From: Tepidimonas taiwanensis
Lineage (GTDB): Bacteria; Pseudomonadota; Gammaproteobacteria; Burkholderiales; Burkholderiaceae_C
Direction of reading: 5' to 3'
NCBI RefSeq assembly: GCF_020162115.1
Contig: NZ_CP083911.1
Location: 1-64,000 of the forward strand
Length of the DNA stretch: 64,000 nt
The position numbers were made by a program, and so were the translations under genes. Below, piece after piece: positions 62,993 to 64,000 of the stretch (position 1 is its first letter; each line of letters opens with the position of its first letter). Below the pieces are notes generated by a model. The model saw nothing but the letters and a program-made list of their open reading frames with translations, was not told the origin of the DNA and did not search any database.

Positions 62993-64000
62993 TCAACCAC
63001 CGGGCTGCAGCGGCAACTCGACGCAGCGCAGATCCGGATCCTCCGGGTGTGGGCGGATGGCAAAGCCGAGCCGCTCCACCAGCGCGAGCATGCCCTTGTT
63101 CTCGCGCAGCACGGTGCCGACGATGCGGCGCGTGCCATGACCGCGCAGGTAGCGGATCAGCCGCTCCATCAACAGCCGCCCCAGCCCACGGCCCTTGAGG
63201 TCCGAGCGCACCAGGATGCCGTATTCGGCGGTGTCGTTGTCCGGGTCGCAGATGCCGCGCACGACGCCGATCGTCTCCGGCCGACCATCGGGCCCGGTGC
63301 GGGTGGCGATGAAGGCCATCTCGCGGTCGTAATCGATTTGCGTCAGGCGCGCGAGCTCCGAGTGTTCGATGCTGCGGCGGCTGTAGAAGATGCGCAGCCG
63401 GATGTCTTCCGGGTCCATCTTCTCGAGGAAGGCGAGGTGCTGGGCCTCGTCCTCGGGACGGATCGGGCGCACGGTGATCGTCCCGCCCTGCCACGCGACG
63501 GTTTCCACGAGCTCCTGCGGGTAGGGGCGGATCGCGAAGCGCGCCGCCCCGCCGGGTCGGTCGGCGCTCACGCGCACGCGCGCGTCCAGCGCGACGGCCC
63601 CTTCGGCATCGACCACCAGCGGGTTGATGTCGATTTCGGCGATTTCCGGCACGTCCGCGAGCAGCTGCGACACCGCCAGCAGCGCGGTGTGAATCGAGGG
63701 CCGGTGCGCCGGCGGCACGTCCCGGTAGCCGCGCAGCAGCCGCGCGATGCGCGTGCGCTCGATCAGCGACTCGGCCAGTGCGACGTTGAGCGGCGGCAGG
63801 GCGAGTGCCCGGTCCGCGACCACCTCCACCGCGATGCCGCCCTGTCCAAAGAGGATGACCGGACCGAAGAGCGGATCGATGCTGGCGCCGATGATGAGCT
63901 CGTGTGCGTGCCGGCGCTGCACCATCGGCTGCACCGTGAAGCCCGCCAGCCGCGCGTCGGGCCGCCGCTCGGCCACGCGCGCGAGCATCGCGCGCGCCGC
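62993..64000 (-). CDS. Acyl-CoA synthetase (ADP-forming type) / GNAT fusion, C-terminal part
   Basis: Only the C-terminal part is in the window; the frame runs off the right edge. It contains ATP-grasp sequence of NDP-forming acyl-CoA synthetases (GPVILFGQGGIAVEVVADRA, IAEIDINPLVVDAEG) and then a GNAT acetyltransferase domain (TAEYGILVRSDLKGRGLGRL). This order matches Pat-like protein lysine acetyltransferases. The product may acetylate acetyl-CoA synthetase and other enzymes (inference). Confidence 0.85.
   Translation of the reverse strand, partial: AARAMLARVAERRPDARLAGFTVQPMVQRRHAHELIIGASIDPLFGPVILFGQGGIAVEVVADRALALPPLNVALAESLIERTRIARLLRGYRDVPPAHRPSIHTALLAVSQLLADVPEIAEIDINPLVVDAEGAVALDARVRVSADRPGGAARFAIRPYPQELVETVAWQGGTITVRPIRPEDEAQHLAFLEKMDPEDIRLRIFYSRRSIEHSELARLTQIDYDREMAFIATRTGPDGRPETIGVVRGICDPDNDTAEYGILVRSDLKGRGLGRLLMERLIRYLRGHGTRRIVGTVLRENKGMLALVERLGFAIRPHPEDPDLRCVELPLQPGG

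Overview
This window reads as a high-GC betaproteobacterial chromosome, most likely Burkholderiales and perhaps a Tepidimonas-like relative (inference from protein style; no database was searched). It starts at the replication-initiation locus: a DnaA box at 1-9, then dnaA, dnaN and gyrB. Housekeeping blocks follow to about 19.7 kb: a PD-(D/E)XK/AAA ATPase gene, lipA-lipB-ybeD on the minus strand, the full atpIBEFHAGDC operon with a strong terminator, a YheT-type hydrolase, aroQ, a membrane-bound cytochrome c, and tRNA-Arg(CCG) with a truncated tandem copy.

From about 19.7 to 49.3 kb the window is accessory DNA. Its core is a complete type III-A CRISPR-Cas locus. An Mre11/Rad50-like pair (sbcD-sbcC) is translationally coupled to cas10-csm2-csm3-csm4-csm5-cas6. 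A 21-unit CRISPR array follows, then cas2-cas1-cas2, then a signalling module: csx16 (predicted ring nuclease), a Can2/Card1-type CARF nuclease, an NE0113-family CARF protein, and a CARF-adenosine deaminase fusion (Cad1 type). The expected logic is that target RNA binding makes the Cas10 Palm domain synthesise cyclic oligoadenylate. This activates a nuclease and a purine deaminase, and the ring nuclease(s) switch the signal off. The leader-distal end of the array carries three consecutive 'spacers' that are related palindromes, directly upstream of cas2.

Downstream is a scarred region. An IS5-family element has cut away the 5' part of flhC. Three tiny single-membrane-span ORFs lie between a promoter and a terminator. 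There is an unrecognised conserved protein, a truncated IS5-type transposase, a defective IS3 element, a small set of genes (CPBP protease, GyrI-like protein, GNAT, AraC regulator, NTF2-like protein), and fragments of a serine recombinase and istB. A second relic of the same IS3 left end abuts the lipA stop codon.

From 49.4 kb ordinary chromosome resumes. It holds an arsenic operon (arsR-arsI-arsC-acr3), a cytochrome b561/PepSY group with an OmpR-type two-component system, a GST, purB, a DUF3717/DUF1289 protein, a BepA-like M48 protease, moaC, a 3-hydroxybutyryl-CoA dehydrogenase, a phasin (so polyhydroxyalkanoate granules are likely), and an acyl-CoA synthetase/acetyltransferase cut by the window end.
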